Origin: CAYUYV01 sp964561475
GTDB lineage: Bacteria > Pseudomonadota > Alphaproteobacteria > JAJFIK01
DNA: 64,000 nucleotides
Assembly: GCA_964561475.1 (NCBI GenBank)
Contig: CAZLPU010000009.1
Location: 1-64,000, forward strand
Reading direction: 5' to 3'
Shown here: in pieces, positions 50,731 to 59,734 of the stretch
Numbering within the stretch: the first letter of the stretch is position 1
Layout: each line of letters starts with the position of its first letter
Notes under the pieces: generated by a model
What the model saw: the letters and a program-made list of their open reading frames with translations, nothing else
The model's database searches: none
Told to the model about the DNA's origin: nothing
Program-made: the position numbers and the translations under genes

Positions 50731-53700
50731 TCCGGGTCTGCGGCTGAACGGGAACCGGTACAAAATGCTGGCGCGTCGCGGTGGTTCGCCAAACCCGGTG
50801 GCTCTCCTGTCAATGCTTGCTGTCCTGACGGCTTTCATGGTCAGCGGTCCTGCTATCGCCCAGGCTCAAACCAGACCATCGGCCCAATCAGCGGTGCAGG
50901 TTTCGGCCCAGGTTGAAGGCGCCAATGCCCGCCTGCGTTTTGCCTTTCCCAGGTCAGGCGTTTCCGCACAAGGAATGGTCCGGGACAGGATCCTGATCAT
51001 CCAGTTCGATCGGGAGGTCACGGTCGATCCCGATCGGATCAGTGCGGCGCTGCCCTCCCATGTGGTTCTGGCGCAAATGGACCCGGGCGGGCAGGTATTG
51101 CGGATCGCGCTCAAGCGGGATCTGGAGGCCCTGGTTCGCTCAGGCAATGGTCTTGTCACTGTTGATCTCTATACCCCGGGTAACACGCCCTTGCCGCCGG
51201 ATCCGGATCTGGATCTGGCCCGGCCGGCCGAGCCTGGCAGCGCGCTCTCCGAAGCACCCGCAGCACCTGCGCCCCAACAGCGGCCCCCATCGGTCGCGCC
51301 GCCGAGAGAAACGCCAAGAAACAGTGCACCGGCCCCACAAGCTCCGTCCCAATCCCAACCCCGTGTCAGGGACGATCAGGGTGCTGTCCGCCTTTCCGTA
51401 AGCCGATCCCCGGGACAGACCACCTTGACTTTTGACTGGGCTGAACCGACGGCCTACCAGTTGGAGCAGAGTGGCAATGGGGCGGTCCTGACCTTTTCCC
51501 GCCTTGGACGGATTGATCTTGGGCCTGTCACGAACAATCTGCCGCCAGGTCTGCGGACCCTTGAAGAAAGGGATGGGGATGGTGGTCTGAGGCTCGGGCT
51601 GACCTTGCAGGAGGGCGCGGCGTTGCGCCACAGCAGGGACGGGTCCAGAATTGTCCTGGATATTCTCTTCACCACTGATGAGGCGCAAAATCCTCCCACG
51701 TCTGACGAGCTTCCCGAGGAGCTCCCGGAGGTGCTCGTTCCCCTTGCGAAGTTGGCGCAGGAGCAGGATCAGGCAACCCGATCATCGGGCGAGCCCGAGA
51801 GCGATGCCTCAGGCTCTGCGAGGCTTGGGGAGCTGAGCGTTCAGTCCAAGGACTTGGATGAAGGGGCGGCCCTGGTTTTTGACTGGAAGCAGTCCAGAGC
51901 CGGTGGCGTAGTGCTCCGGGGAGAAACGGTCTGGATTGCCTTCGACGGGGCGGCGTCTCTGGATCTCTCGGCCATTGAAGGCCGCTTCCCCGGCTGGATC
52001 AGTGATATCGAAGCCGTCGAGGCCAGGGATCTCACCTTGCTGCGTATGGAGGTGCGCACCGGCGCCCTGGTCTCGGTCACCCGTGAGGGGCCGCAGTGGA
52101 CGGTCCTGGTCGATGACAGCATCCGTGAACCGGCCCGGCCACTGTCCCTGGAGCAGGGGGTGACGGAGGACGGACAGCCGGTCGTCAAGGTTCCCCTGCC
52201 GAAACCCCTGGACGCTGGCGCCGTGCGGATCGTTTCCTTCAAGGACACGGTCGCCGGAGACCGGATCCTCGCGGCCCTGATCGACGCATCCCCCCACGCC
52301 CTGGCATCCACCCGCCGCCATCTTGAATTCGATATGCTGGCCAGCGCCCATGGGATCTTTGTTGATCCTCTGGCGGATGATATCGAGATGACCGTGGCCG
52401 ATGGGGCCGTTTTTGTGTCCCGCCCCGGCGGACTTGCGCTTTCCGGGCCCGATGGCCGCACACAGGGGGAGCCCCGCCAGACCCATGATCTTGGTCCCGG
52501 GTTCATGGATGTGGAGGCCTGGGCGCTCAAGGGCGCGAGGGGATTTTCCGATGCCCAGGCCTTGATCCAGAGGCGGATCTTCCGTGCTGCCACGCCCGAG
52601 GCGCGGCGGCGCGCCCATTTCGGCCTTGCCCAATTCTACATTGCCCATGACCTCGACATCGAAGCCCTTGGCATCCTGGCTTTCATGGCCGGCGAGGATG
52701 GGGATGTCTTCAAAGAACCGGCCTTCCGGGCTCTCCGGGGTGTGGCCCGGGTCAAGGCAGGGCGCACGGCGGCGGCTCTCGAGGATCTCGGACACAGGTC
52801 GCTTCAATTTGATCCGGGAGCAGCCCTTTGGCGCGCCGTCGCCCATGCGGAAATGGAAAACTGGAGTGCGGCACGGACAGATTTCAAGGCCGGAGCCACG
52901 GTGCTGAATGACCACGCTCCGAAACTGCTTGAGCGGTTCTGGCTTGCGAATGCCGCCTCGGCTATCGGGGTGAATGACATTGGCGCGGCGGAGGAGGCGC
53001 TTCAAAAGCTCAGACAGGGGGCGCGCTCGTCCCGTGTCCAAGCGGAGACACGGTTACTGAAAGGTCAGCTTGCGGAAGCTCTTGGGCAGTCCGATGCGGC
53101 GCTGGAGCATTATCGCGCTGTCAGTGAGCATCCCTTTCGCCCCGCCGCGGCCCGGGCTGCCTACCGGCTGGTGTCCCTGGAGCGCAAGCTGGAGCAGATC
53201 ACGGCGGAGGAGGTCATAGACCGTTTGGAGCAGTTGCGGTACCAGTGGCGGGGGGATGAACTGGAGTTGCAGGTGCTCCATGATCTGGGGCGCATCCATG
53301 TGGAAAGCGGCGACATCCGCAAGGGTCTGACAGTGATGCGCCAGGCGGTTCAGAATTTTCCCGGTACGGACGGGGGGCGGGAAGTCGCCCAGACCATGAG
53401 CGACATCTTCGCCGATCTCTATCTTGAAGGGAATGCGGACCGAATGTCGCCGGTGCAGGCTCTGGCCCTGTTCTACGACTTCCCCGAACTCGTTCCCATC
53501 GGCCGGCGGGGGGATGAGATGATCCGGAAGCTGAGTGACAGGCTTGTGGACGTGGACCTGCTGGAACAGGCGGCGGAGCTTCTTGACCACCAGATCCGGC
53601 ACCGTCTGCGGGGCGTGGCTCGGGCCCAGGTTGCGACCCGGCTTGCGATGGTGCAGTTGATGGATCGCAAACCCTCCCAGGTGATCCGGACTCTCCGGGA

Positions 53701-54217
53701 CACGAGGCAGACCCAACTGCCCAATGCCCTCAACCGCCAGCGCCGCCTGTTGGAAGCCCGGGCCCTGGCCGGTCTTGAACGGTTCGATCACGCTCTTGAG
53801 GTTCTGGAGGGCTACGGCGGACTGGATGTCAAACGGTTGCGTGCGGATATTCTGTGGCAGGCCCGGCGGTGGGAGGAGGCCGCCGCGGCCATCGAAGATT
53901 TCGCGTCCGAGCTTTCCGCACAAGGACCTGAAAATGGGGGATCAGGAAATGCGGGATCCGGAGAAGAACTGCGGTTTCAGGTATTGCGGGCGGCCATTGC
54001 CCTGACCTTTGCGGAAGATGGCGAGGGACTTGCGCGCCTGCGCCAGCAATTCTCAGCCATCATGGCTCCGTCTCCCGATGCCAGCGCCTTTGACATGGTG
54101 ACCAAGGGCATCGAGACCGAGGGGGTGGCCTTTCGCGAACTGGCTGCCCGGATTGCCAGCACCAACACCCTCGATGCCTTCATGAATTCCCTGCGCGGAA
54201 GGACCGACGCCCAGTAG
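50717..54217 (+). CDS. Large periplasmic TPR protein of the flagellar motor operon
   Basis: A 1166-residue exported protein: signal (VALLSMLAVLTAFMVSGPAIAQA), then beta-rich AMIN-like segments (ANARLRFAFPRSGVSAQGMVRDRILIIQFDREV; TLTFDWAEPTAYQLEQSGNGAVLTFSR; AALVFDWKQSRAGGVVLRGETVWIAFD), a Pro/Ala-rich linker near residue 175, and tetratricopeptide-type helices from about 590 to 1130 (FGLAQFYIAHDLDIEALGILAFMAG, LRYQWRGDELELQVLHDLGRIHVESGDIRKGLTVMRQAV). AMIN-like modules bind peptidoglycan. It overlaps MotB-like protein 2 and closes the fliL operon. ATG 50717 is used; ATG 50765 is an alternative. Function unknown. Confidence 0.7.
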   Translation: MVVNSPGLRLNGNRYKMLARRGGSPNPVALLSMLAVLTAFMVSGPAIAQAQTRPSAQSAVQVSAQVEGANARLRFAFPRSGVSAQGMVRDRILIIQFDREVTVDPDRISAALPSHVVLAQMDPGGQVLRIALKRDLEALVRSGNGLVTVDLYTPGNTPLPPDPDLDLARPAEPGSALSEAPAAPAPQQRPPSVAPPRETPRNSAPAPQAPSQSQPRVRDDQGAVRLSVSRSPGQTTLTFDWAEPTAYQLEQSGNGAVLTFSRLGRIDLGPVTNNLPPGLRTLEERDGDGGLRLGLTLQEGAALRHSRDGSRIVLDILFTTDEAQNPPTSDELPEELPEVLVPLAKLAQEQDQATRSSGEPESDASGSARLGELSVQSKDLDEGAALVFDWKQSRAGGVVLRGETVWIAFDGAASLDLSAIEGRFPGWISDIEAVEARDLTLLRMEVRTGALVSVTREGPQWTVLVDDSIREPARPLSLEQGVTEDGQPVVKVPLPKPLDAGAVRIVSFKDTVAGDRILAALIDASPHALASTRRHLEFDMLASAHGIFVDPLADDIEMTVADGAVFVSRPGGLALSGPDGRTQGEPRQTHDLGPGFMDVEAWALKGARGFSDAQALIQRRIFRAATPEARRRAHFGLAQFYIAHDLDIEALGILAFMAGEDGDVFKEPAFRALRGVARVKAGRTAAALEDLGHRSLQFDPGAALWRAVAHAEMENWSAARTDFKAGATVLNDHAPKLLERFWLANAASAIGVNDIGAAEEALQKLRQGARSSRVQAETRLLKGQLAEALGQSDAALEHYRAVSEHPFRPAAARAAYRLVSLERKLEQITAEEVIDRLEQLRYQWRGDELELQVLHDLGRIHVESGDIRKGLTVMRQAVQNFPGTDGGREVAQTMSDIFADLYLEGNADRMSPVQALALFYDFPELVPIGRRGDEMIRKLSDRLVDVDLLEQAAELLDHQIRHRLRGVARAQVATRLAMVQLMDRKPSQVIRTLRDTRQTQLPNALNRQRRLLEARALAGLERFDHALEVLEGYGGLDVKRLRADILWQARRWEEAAAAIEDFASELSAQGPENGGSGNAGSGEELRFQVLRAAIALTFAEDGEGLARLRQQFSAIMAPSPDASAFDMVTKGIETEGVAFRELAARIASTNTLDAFMNSLRGRTDAQ

Positions 54218-54232
54218 GGCTACAATCGGCAA

Positions 54233-55435
54233 TCAGTCCACTGAAACCTGAAGAATGGCTTGGCCTTCCTCCACACCCTCACAATAGGGAGCCAGGCTCT
54301 CGAAAAAGACATCCGGATCGAAGGCCATTTCAGGAGCCATTACCCCGGGGGCAGCGATGACATCCCGGGAAAACAAGCCCAACCCGACGGCCAGGGGAAT
54401 GCCGGTGACACCAGCCATCCCTTCCTTGGGCAGAGCAGTGAGATGGGCGGCGACCGTCCGGTGATGACCGTCCTTCCTGCCCCGGGCCAGGGCGAACAGG
54501 GCGGGAAAGGCGGGACCTTCAAATTGGGCGAAAGCACGCTCAAGCCAGGAGGGTTTCCCGCCACTCTTGGCGAGGTCAGCCACGATAAGCCGCCCCGCCT
54601 CTTCAAGGGTCAGAGACCCCCTATCCATCCGGTCGCGCAAACCACGCAGCCGATAGGCCAGAAGCCGGGGCATGACCATAAGATTAAGGGACCGCTTCAG
54701 GTCCGGGAAGTGGCGGGGCAGGGTGAGGGCCTCCGGATGGCCGACGGTCCACAAGGTGCGTTGGCCGATGCCCGGATAGTGCACCCGTTCCGGATCCACC
54801 GGCCGGATGGCCGTCTGCTTGCCCCCGATCCAGGCCTGCACCGTTCCGGAACATTGCTCCATCCAATGGATAACGGCGGCGGAAGGGTTTGGCTGGCTGT
54901 TCCGTGCACTGCCAGTTCCTGTACTGTTGATCAGGCCGTCATTCTCGGCTGCCCCATCTTCCAGGTTCCATCCGGTGATGAGTTCATCGACGGTATCCAG
55001 GGCTCCGTGGGCCTTGACCGCCAGAAGATTGGTCAGCCCCGGACTGGCCCCGAGGCCGACAATGGCCGGAATGGCCGCGGCCTTGGCTTTTTCATCCAGG
55101 GCCAGCATTTCCAGGGTGGGTTCCGGGTCGTCGCATATATCGAAATAGGCCGTACCCGTGGCGATGGCCGCCTCGAGGACAGGCACGCCAAACCGGAAAA
55201 AGGGGCCGACAAGATTGAGCACCGCGTCTGCCGGCTCAAGCAGGGTGAGCAGGGCGTCCCGGTCGGACACGTCGATCCGGGTGGCGTGGGCTTTGGGGCC
55301 GCAGAAACCGGCCAGATAGGCCGCGGCGTTTTCGTTGAGATCGGCGATGGTGAGATGGCTGACCCCGTCAAGAGCGGCAGCGGCCCGTGCCGCCGCCGAG
55401 CCCATGCCGCCTGCTCCTAAAATCACGCACCGCAT
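54233..55435 (-). CDS. Saccharopine dehydrogenase-family NAD(P)-binding protein
   Basis: A 400-residue Rossmann-fold protein: MRCVILGAGGMGSAAARAAAALDGV with the nucleotide-binding glycines, SDRDALLTLLEPADAVLNLVGPFFRFGVPVLEAAIATGTAYFDICDDP (the saccharopine dehydrogenase core), and VGLGASPGLTNLLAVKA. Members include lysine-degradation enzymes, carboxynorspermidine synthases and many uncharacterised oxidoreductases; I cannot assign a substrate. The ATG at 55435 has GGGAGAG five bases upstream. It converges on the TPR gene (15 bases) and is preceded by metY on the same strand. Confidence 0.8.
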   Translation of the reverse strand: MRCVILGAGGMGSAAARAAAALDGVSHLTIADLNENAAAYLAGFCGPKAHATRIDVSDRDALLTLLEPADAVLNLVGPFFRFGVPVLEAAIATGTAYFDICDDPEPTLEMLALDEKAKAAAIPAIVGLGASPGLTNLLAVKAHGALDTVDELITGWNLEDGAAENDGLINSTGTGSARNSQPNPSAAVIHWMEQCSGTVQAWIGGKQTAIRPVDPERVHYPGIGQRTLWTVGHPEALTLPRHFPDLKRSLNLMVMPRLLAYRLRGLRDRMDRGSLTLEEAGRLIVADLAKSGGKPSWLERAFAQFEGPAFPALFALARGRKDGHHRTVAAHLTALPKEGMAGVTGIPLAVGLGLFSRDVIAAPGVMAPEMAFDPDVFFESLAPYCEGVEEGQAILQVSVD

Positions 55436-55585
55436 GCCGCTCTCCCTGACCATGGTGTTTGTCGGTCAGAGTGGAACATGGCGGTGCCAAGTGCAATGGC
55501 GGGACCGATGGCCCTGCCATTGTGTCATTTGTGGCGCCCTGGACTTTGGGTCCTGGGGGGCTCAGACCGGGGGCCGGCCTGAGGT

Positions 55586-56875
55586 TCAGACTTGGGCGAG
55601 GCCCTGGGTCAGGTCGTCGATCAGGTCGCCCGGATCCTCGATTCCCACGGACAGACGCACCACGTCGGGACCCGCTCCGGCGGCGACCTTCTGCTCATCC
55701 GTAAGCTGACGGTGGGTGGTGGAGGCCGGGTGGATGATCAAACTGCGGGTGTCGCCCACATTGGCCAGATGACTGAAGAGCTTGATCTTGTTCACCAGGG
55801 TCTTGCCCGCGTCATAGCCCCCCTTGAGGCCGAAGGTGAACACCGCACCGGCGCCCTTGGGGCAGTATTTCTGCGCAAGCGGGCGGTACCGGTCATTGGC
55901 GAGACCCGGGTAGGACACCCAGGACACTTTCTCATGGCCAGCAAGGAACTCGGCCACCGCCTGGGCGTTGCTGCAATGCTGACGCATGCGCAGGGGCAGG
56001 GTCTCGATACCTGTCAGGACCAGGAAGGCATTCATCGGCGAGAGGGCCGGGCCCAGATCCCGCAGACCGATAGCCCGGCACGCCACGGCAAACGCCACGG
56101 GGCCGAAGGCTTCCGACAGATTCAATCCGTGATAGGACGGGTTGGGCTCACTCATGGTCGGATACCGCCCCGAGGCCGCCCAGTCGAACTTGCCGCCGTC
56201 CACGATCAACCCGCAGATGGAATTGCCGTGGCCGCCCAGGAATTTGGTGGCGGAGTGAACCACGATATGGGCGCCGTGGTCGAGGGGGCGGCACAGGGCC
56301 GGGGTCGCAAGGGTGTTGTCCACGATCAACGGGATACCCGCGTCCTCGGCGATCTTGGCGATGGCCTCGATGTCGGAGACGATACCGCCGGGGTTGGCGA
56401 TGCTCTCGATAAAGATGGCTTTGGTCTTCGGGGTGATGGCCCGGGCGAAATTCTGGGGGTCGGACTGGTCCACAAAAATACAGTTCCAGCCGAATTTCTT
56501 GAAGCCCTGGCCGAACTGGTTGATGGAGCCGCCATAAAGATTGCGGGTGGACATGAACTCATCGCCCGGTTCCATCATGGCATGGAAGACCAGCACCTGG
56601 GCCGCGTGGCCGGAGCTGACGGCCAGGGCCGCCATGCCGCCTTCCAGCATGGCAATGCGTTCTTCCAGGACGGCACAGGTGGGATTGCCGATCCGGGTGT
56701 AGATGTGGCCCGGCTCCTGAAGATTGAACAGGCGGGCCGCGTGATCCGAATCCTCAAAGACAAACGACGTGGTCTGATAGATCGGCGTGGCCCGGGCACC
56801 GGTGGCGATGTCGGGCGCCGCACCGGCGTGGACGGAGAGGGTGTGAAAGCCCAGGGGTTTGTCTTCCTCGATCAT
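55586..56875 (-). CDS. metY: O-acetylhomoserine sulfhydrylase (aminocarboxypropyltransferase)
   Basis: PLP enzyme that makes homocysteine or methionine from O-acetylhomoserine and sulfide or methanethiol. The 429 residues show FHTLSVHAGAAPDIATGARATPIYQTTSFVFED, YTRIGNPTCAVLEERIAMLEGG, PLIVDNTLATPALCRP, the PLP-lysine motif HSATKFLGGHGNSICG, and the Cys/Met-metabolism end VGDTRSLIIHPASTTHRQL ... VRLSVGIEDPGDLIDDL. Length and the substrate loop fit MetY rather than the 380-residue MetB. I looked for a SAM riboswitch upstream and did not recognise one. Confidence 0.93.
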   Translation of the reverse strand: MIEEDKPLGFHTLSVHAGAAPDIATGARATPIYQTTSFVFEDSDHAARLFNLQEPGHIYTRIGNPTCAVLEERIAMLEGGMAALAVSSGHAAQVLVFHAMMEPGDEFMSTRNLYGGSINQFGQGFKKFGWNCIFVDQSDPQNFARAITPKTKAIFIESIANPGGIVSDIEAIAKIAEDAGIPLIVDNTLATPALCRPLDHGAHIVVHSATKFLGGHGNSICGLIVDGGKFDWAASGRYPTMSEPNPSYHGLNLSEAFGPVAFAVACRAIGLRDLGPALSPMNAFLVLTGIETLPLRMRQHCSNAQAVAEFLAGHEKVSWVSYPGLANDRYRPLAQKYCPKGAGAVFTFGLKGGYDAGKTLVNKIKLFSHLANVGDTRSLIIHPASTTHRQLTDEQKVAAGAGPDVVRLSVGIEDPGDLIDDLTQGLAQV

Positions 56876-56988
56876 GAGTGAGGCTCCTTATGGTCCGTGT
56901 TGGGAAATTGAGGTGAAACTGCTGCCATTGTTGAGGCCGTTTCTGATTGTTTAGGGTCGGGTTTGGTGACGAGATTAAGGCGGCGGGC

Positions 56989-57774
56989 TCAGTCGCCGCC
57001 GCCGCCTCCGCCACAGCCGCTGCTGCAACCACTGCTGCACCCGCTCGAATCCGGATCATCGTCGAAAAACCAACTGCTCTTGCCCTTGCCGTTGCGTCTT
57101 CCGCGCCGTCCTCCTTTCCGGCCTCCACCTGCCCCAAAGATCAGTCTGAGGACAACAAGGCCGGCCACGACCGCGATGATCAGCGTGACCAGATCCGCGC
57201 CGATATAGGGCACACCCGGCCCCGTGGATCCGACGGTCAGGACCCCTGTTCCGGCTAAGGCACCGGTGACGAGCACGGCGGCCGCCCGGCGCAAGGACGA
57301 TTTGGCCACCACGAAATGACTGCCGGTGTTGACCCGGCGCATCAGGGGGGCGTCGCCGAAGCGGACGGACGGGTCGGGCCAGATGTCCGCCGGGGGAGGG
57401 TGGCCGAAGGCGGTCTCGTAAGCCTTCAGAGTGCGGATATAGTTGTCTTCAAAACGGCGGTTTTCGTGGGTCCCGCCCTTGGTGGGTCCGTGATGCAAGG
57501 GACGGCCCAGAGCCTCGGTGAAGGGCCCCCAATAATGGCGGGTGTAGATCAGATGCAGATGCCAGGCCTGGTCCACTTCGTCGGAGGGGGTGACCTCCTC
57601 GCCGCCGGTCACGGCAAGATAGACAAAGCGGCGGTATTCCTCCACCACCCGGGCCGCGAAAGCCGGTGACCAGCCATTATCCCTGGCCAGCCGCGCCGTG
57701 AACGGAAAGACAGAATCAAGGGCGTCGAATTCGACAGCGCTGATCCTGCGCCAAAGGTCTGATTCAAAAGACAT
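56989..57774 (-). CDS. Gly/Cys-rich membrane protein (glycine-rich domain/TIGR04222-like)
   Basis: A 261-residue protein. The first half (LWRRISAVEFDALDSVFPFTARLARDNGWSPAFAARVVEEYRRF, then PSDEVDQAWHLHLIYTRHYWGPFTEALGRPLHHGPTKGG) has the VDxxWHxHL ... HHxP pattern of glycine-rich domain-containing proteins. Two hydrophobic helices follow (about 185-235, LVTLIIAVVAGLVVLRLIFGAGGG), then a basic stretch and a C-terminal end CSSGCSSGCGGGGGGD, as in TIGR04222-type proteins. Function unknown. The ATG at 57774 is preferred; the frame is open 23 codons upstream. It lies between metY and fliP. Confidence 0.7.
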   Translation of the reverse strand: MSFESDLWRRISAVEFDALDSVFPFTARLARDNGWSPAFAARVVEEYRRFVYLAVTGGEEVTPSDEVDQAWHLHLIYTRHYWGPFTEALGRPLHHGPTKGGTHENRRFEDNYIRTLKAYETAFGHPPPADIWPDPSVRFGDAPLMRRVNTGSHFVVAKSSLRRAAAVLVTGALAGTGVLTVGSTGPGVPYIGADLVTLIIAVVAGLVVLRLIFGAGGGRKGGRRGRRNGKGKSSWFFDDDPDSSGCSSGCSSGCGGGGGGD

Positions 57775-57876
57775 TCCTGACCCTTCCAACCCCGAATGAT
57801 CTTGCTCGTGGGCAACTATAGACGAGGGAGGAAGGTCAGGCAAAACGCGGCCATAACGCCGGGAATGGCCCCGGAT

Positions 57877-58692
57877 CTACCCTTCAAAGCTTTGCATCAG
57901 GCTGCCTGCCACCAGATACCAGCCATCCACCAGGACAAAGAAGATGAGCTTGAAAGGCAGTGAAATGATCACCGGGGGGAGCATCATCATGCCCATGGCC
58001 ATCAACACGGAGGAAATCACCATGTCGATGACCAGGAAGGGGATGAACAGCAGAAAGGCGATTTCAAAGGCCCGCCTCAATTCGGAGATCATGAAGGCGG
58101 GAATGAGGATGCGGAAGGGGGTGGCCTCAGGCGTTTCCGGCGGGTCTTGATCGGACATTTGAATGAAAAGGCCCAGATCCTTTTCCCGCACATGGGCGAG
58201 CATGAAACCCCGGAAGGGTTCGGCCGCCTGTTCGATCCCGGTCATCGTGTCGACTTCCTCCGCCACCAGAGGTCCGATCCCTGCCTTGTAGGCCTCGTCG
58301 AACACGGGCGCCATGATGAAGGCGGTCATGAACAGGGCAAGGGAGATGAGCACGGAATTGGGCGGGCTTTGCTGGGTGCCAAGGGCCATGCGCAGGATTG
58401 ACAGCACAATGACGATGCGGGTGAAGGATGTCACCATCACCAGGATTGATGGTGCAATACTCAGGACCGTGATCAGGGCGATGACCTGAACGAGCCGTTC
58501 GGTCAGCCCCCCATTGTCCGCCAGATCCAGGCGCAGCTCCTGGGCCGCCGCTGGATCCGCGAGGATGATCATCAGCCCACAAAGGAAAAGAAGTGCCGGA
58601 GCGGAGCGGGACGCTGTCCGCAGCCTTGCCCCGGCACCAGTGATGGCTCGGGCGCTTGCCCGGCCCATGGTTAGGACGGTCGAGGGGATCAC
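57877..58692 (-). CDS. fliP: Flagellar export gate protein FliP
   Basis: Core subunit of the flagellar type III export gate. The 271 residues begin with a long, cleavable-signal-like region (LLFLCGLMIILADPAAAQ), followed by RLVQVIALITVLSIAPSILVMVTSFTRIVIVLSILRMALGTQQSPPNSVLISLALFMTAFIM, FMLAHVREKDLGLFIQM, ILIPAFMISELRRAFEIAFLLFIPFLVIDMVISSVLMAMGMMMLPPV and LPFKLIFFVLVDGWYLVAGSL, all FliP signatures. The start overlaps the fliO stop by four bases (ATGA). It diverges from flgB across the fliO promoter region. Confidence 0.96.
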   Translation of the reverse strand: MIPSTVLTMGRASARAITGAGARLRTASRSAPALLFLCGLMIILADPAAAQELRLDLADNGGLTERLVQVIALITVLSIAPSILVMVTSFTRIVIVLSILRMALGTQQSPPNSVLISLALFMTAFIMAPVFDEAYKAGIGPLVAEEVDTMTGIEQAAEPFRGFMLAHVREKDLGLFIQMSDQDPPETPEATPFRILIPAFMISELRRAFEIAFLLFIPFLVIDMVISSVLMAMGMMMLPPVIISLPFKLIFFVLVDGWYLVAGSLMQSFEG

Positions 58693-59081
58693 TGCGGTTC
58701 CCCCGTCGCTGTGCGGACAGTGCCATGATGGGGCGGGATTGCCTGCACAGCAGTGGCGGGCAGGCGCGGAGTTGCGGTGCCCGACATGCCTTGAGGCCGC
58801 AGATCCTGGGGAAAGGGGGAGGGCGGTGGAGGCGCAATCGGTTGAACGCCCTGGGGGCCGGCCACCAGCAGATGGTCCCTGTCATCCACCCGGACCAGCA
58901 ACAACCGGTGACGGGCATCGAGCATGAGGCTTTCCTGAAGGCTCATGCGCCGGTCTGCCCCATGGGCGGTCCCGAGACCGGCCCCCCAGCCCTGACGGCG
59001 CACGAGATGCCCAAGGGCCAGGATCAGGGCCAGGACAAACAGGAGGGCAAGGATCGAACGCAGCAGGTCCGTAAGCTCCAT
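58689..59081 (-). CDS. fliO: Flagellar biosynthesis protein FliO
   Basis: Small membrane protein that helps FliP assemble in the export gate. The 130 residues have an N-terminal helix (LLRSILALLFVLALILALGHLVRR), the FliO domain (RRMSLQESLMLDARHRLLLVRVDDRDHLLVAGPQGVQPI) and a Pro/Ala-rich cytoplasmic tail. The short length and position immediately before fliP confirm the assignment. Both genes are transcribed away from flgB. Confidence 0.88.
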   Translation of the reverse strand: MELTDLLRSILALLFVLALILALGHLVRRQGWGAGLGTAHGADRRMSLQESLMLDARHRLLLVRVDDRDHLLVAGPQGVQPIAPPPPSPFPQDLRPQGMSGTATPRLPATAVQAIPPHHGTVRTATGEPQ

Positions 59082-59158
59082 ACTCTATCCTCTTTTGTCT
59101 TTACAGGCGCATGGTTGTCTGAAATGCGGTTTGCGGATCATAAAGTGCTTGGTCAGCG

Positions 59159-59216
59159 TTAGCCGGACGTAAACCGATCCACCCTGATTGCCCGGATGTT
59201 TTAGCCGGATCTTTAC
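59159..59216. promoter_or_regulatory. Two CtrA-like half-matches between fliO and flgB
   Basis: TTAGCCGGACGTAAAC (59159-59174) and TTAGCCGGATCTTTAC (59201-59216) share the left arm TTAGCCGGA and have seven-base spacing to TAAA or TTTA. Each differs from TTAA-N7-TTAA in two or more positions. They are 42 bases apart in the divergent promoter region of two class II-type operons. Weak evidence. Confidence 0.35.
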
Positions 59217-59278
59217 CGGGCCCGGGCACGCTTGCACCGTGGCGGTTGGACCGTCAGGCAGTCGGGCGGGGGCAAGCC

Positions 59279-59692
59279 ATGGGGCCGGAAAACGCGATGG
59301 GCGGTGTACCGCTTCTGGGCATGCTCAAGGAAAAGATGACCTGGCTCGGGGCGCGCCAGAAGGTTCTGGCGGAAAATGTCGCCCACGGAGATACGCCCGG
59401 TTACCGCGCCCAGGATCTGGAGCGCCCTGATTTCACGAAAGTCCTGAACCGGGAACGCGGAGCGGGAATGGCCACCGCCCAGCCGGGCCATTTCACCGGT
59501 ACGAGCGGACGGGGACAGCTTGACCATCGCGCCACCCAACGGGAGAGCTGGCACGCCAGCCCCGATGGCAACACCGTATCGGTCGAGCAGGAAATGATGA
59601 AAGTCAGCGAGACCGTCGGTGAATACCGGATGGCGGCTAACCTCTATGCCAAGAGCATTGGACTGCTGAAAACCGCGATCGGCGGACGGTAA
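59279..59692 (+). CDS. flgB: Flagellar proximal rod protein FlgB
   Basis: Proximal rod subunit. The 137 residues include GGVPLLGMLKEKMTWLGARQKVLAENVAHGDTPGYRAQDLERPDF, the rod N-terminal motif with NVAHGDTPGYRA, and the C-terminal VSVEQEMMKVSETVGEYRMAANLYAKSIGLLKTAIGGR. The ATG at 59279 has GGGGGC six bases upstream; ATG at 59297 and TTG at 59246 are alternatives. First gene of flgB-flgC-fliE-fliQ-fliR-flhB. Confidence 0.94.
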   Translation: MGPENAMGGVPLLGMLKEKMTWLGARQKVLAENVAHGDTPGYRAQDLERPDFTKVLNRERGAGMATAQPGHFTGTSGRGQLDHRATQRESWHASPDGNTVSVEQEMMKVSETVGEYRMAANLYAKSIGLLKTAIGGR

Positions 59693-59734
59693 GCGTGCGG
59701 ATCGTAACACCATCTCCAGGGGGAAGGCACGGCC

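Noticed and set aside
56876..56988. SAM riboswitch upstream of metY
   Set aside because: I looked for conserved SAM-II-type core bases on the minus strand and did not find them; a covariance search would be needed to exclude it.
59221..59240. GGGCACGCTTGCA as a sigma-54 promoter for flgB
   Set aside because: The GG and GC elements are not ten bases apart in any pairing that keeps the consensus.
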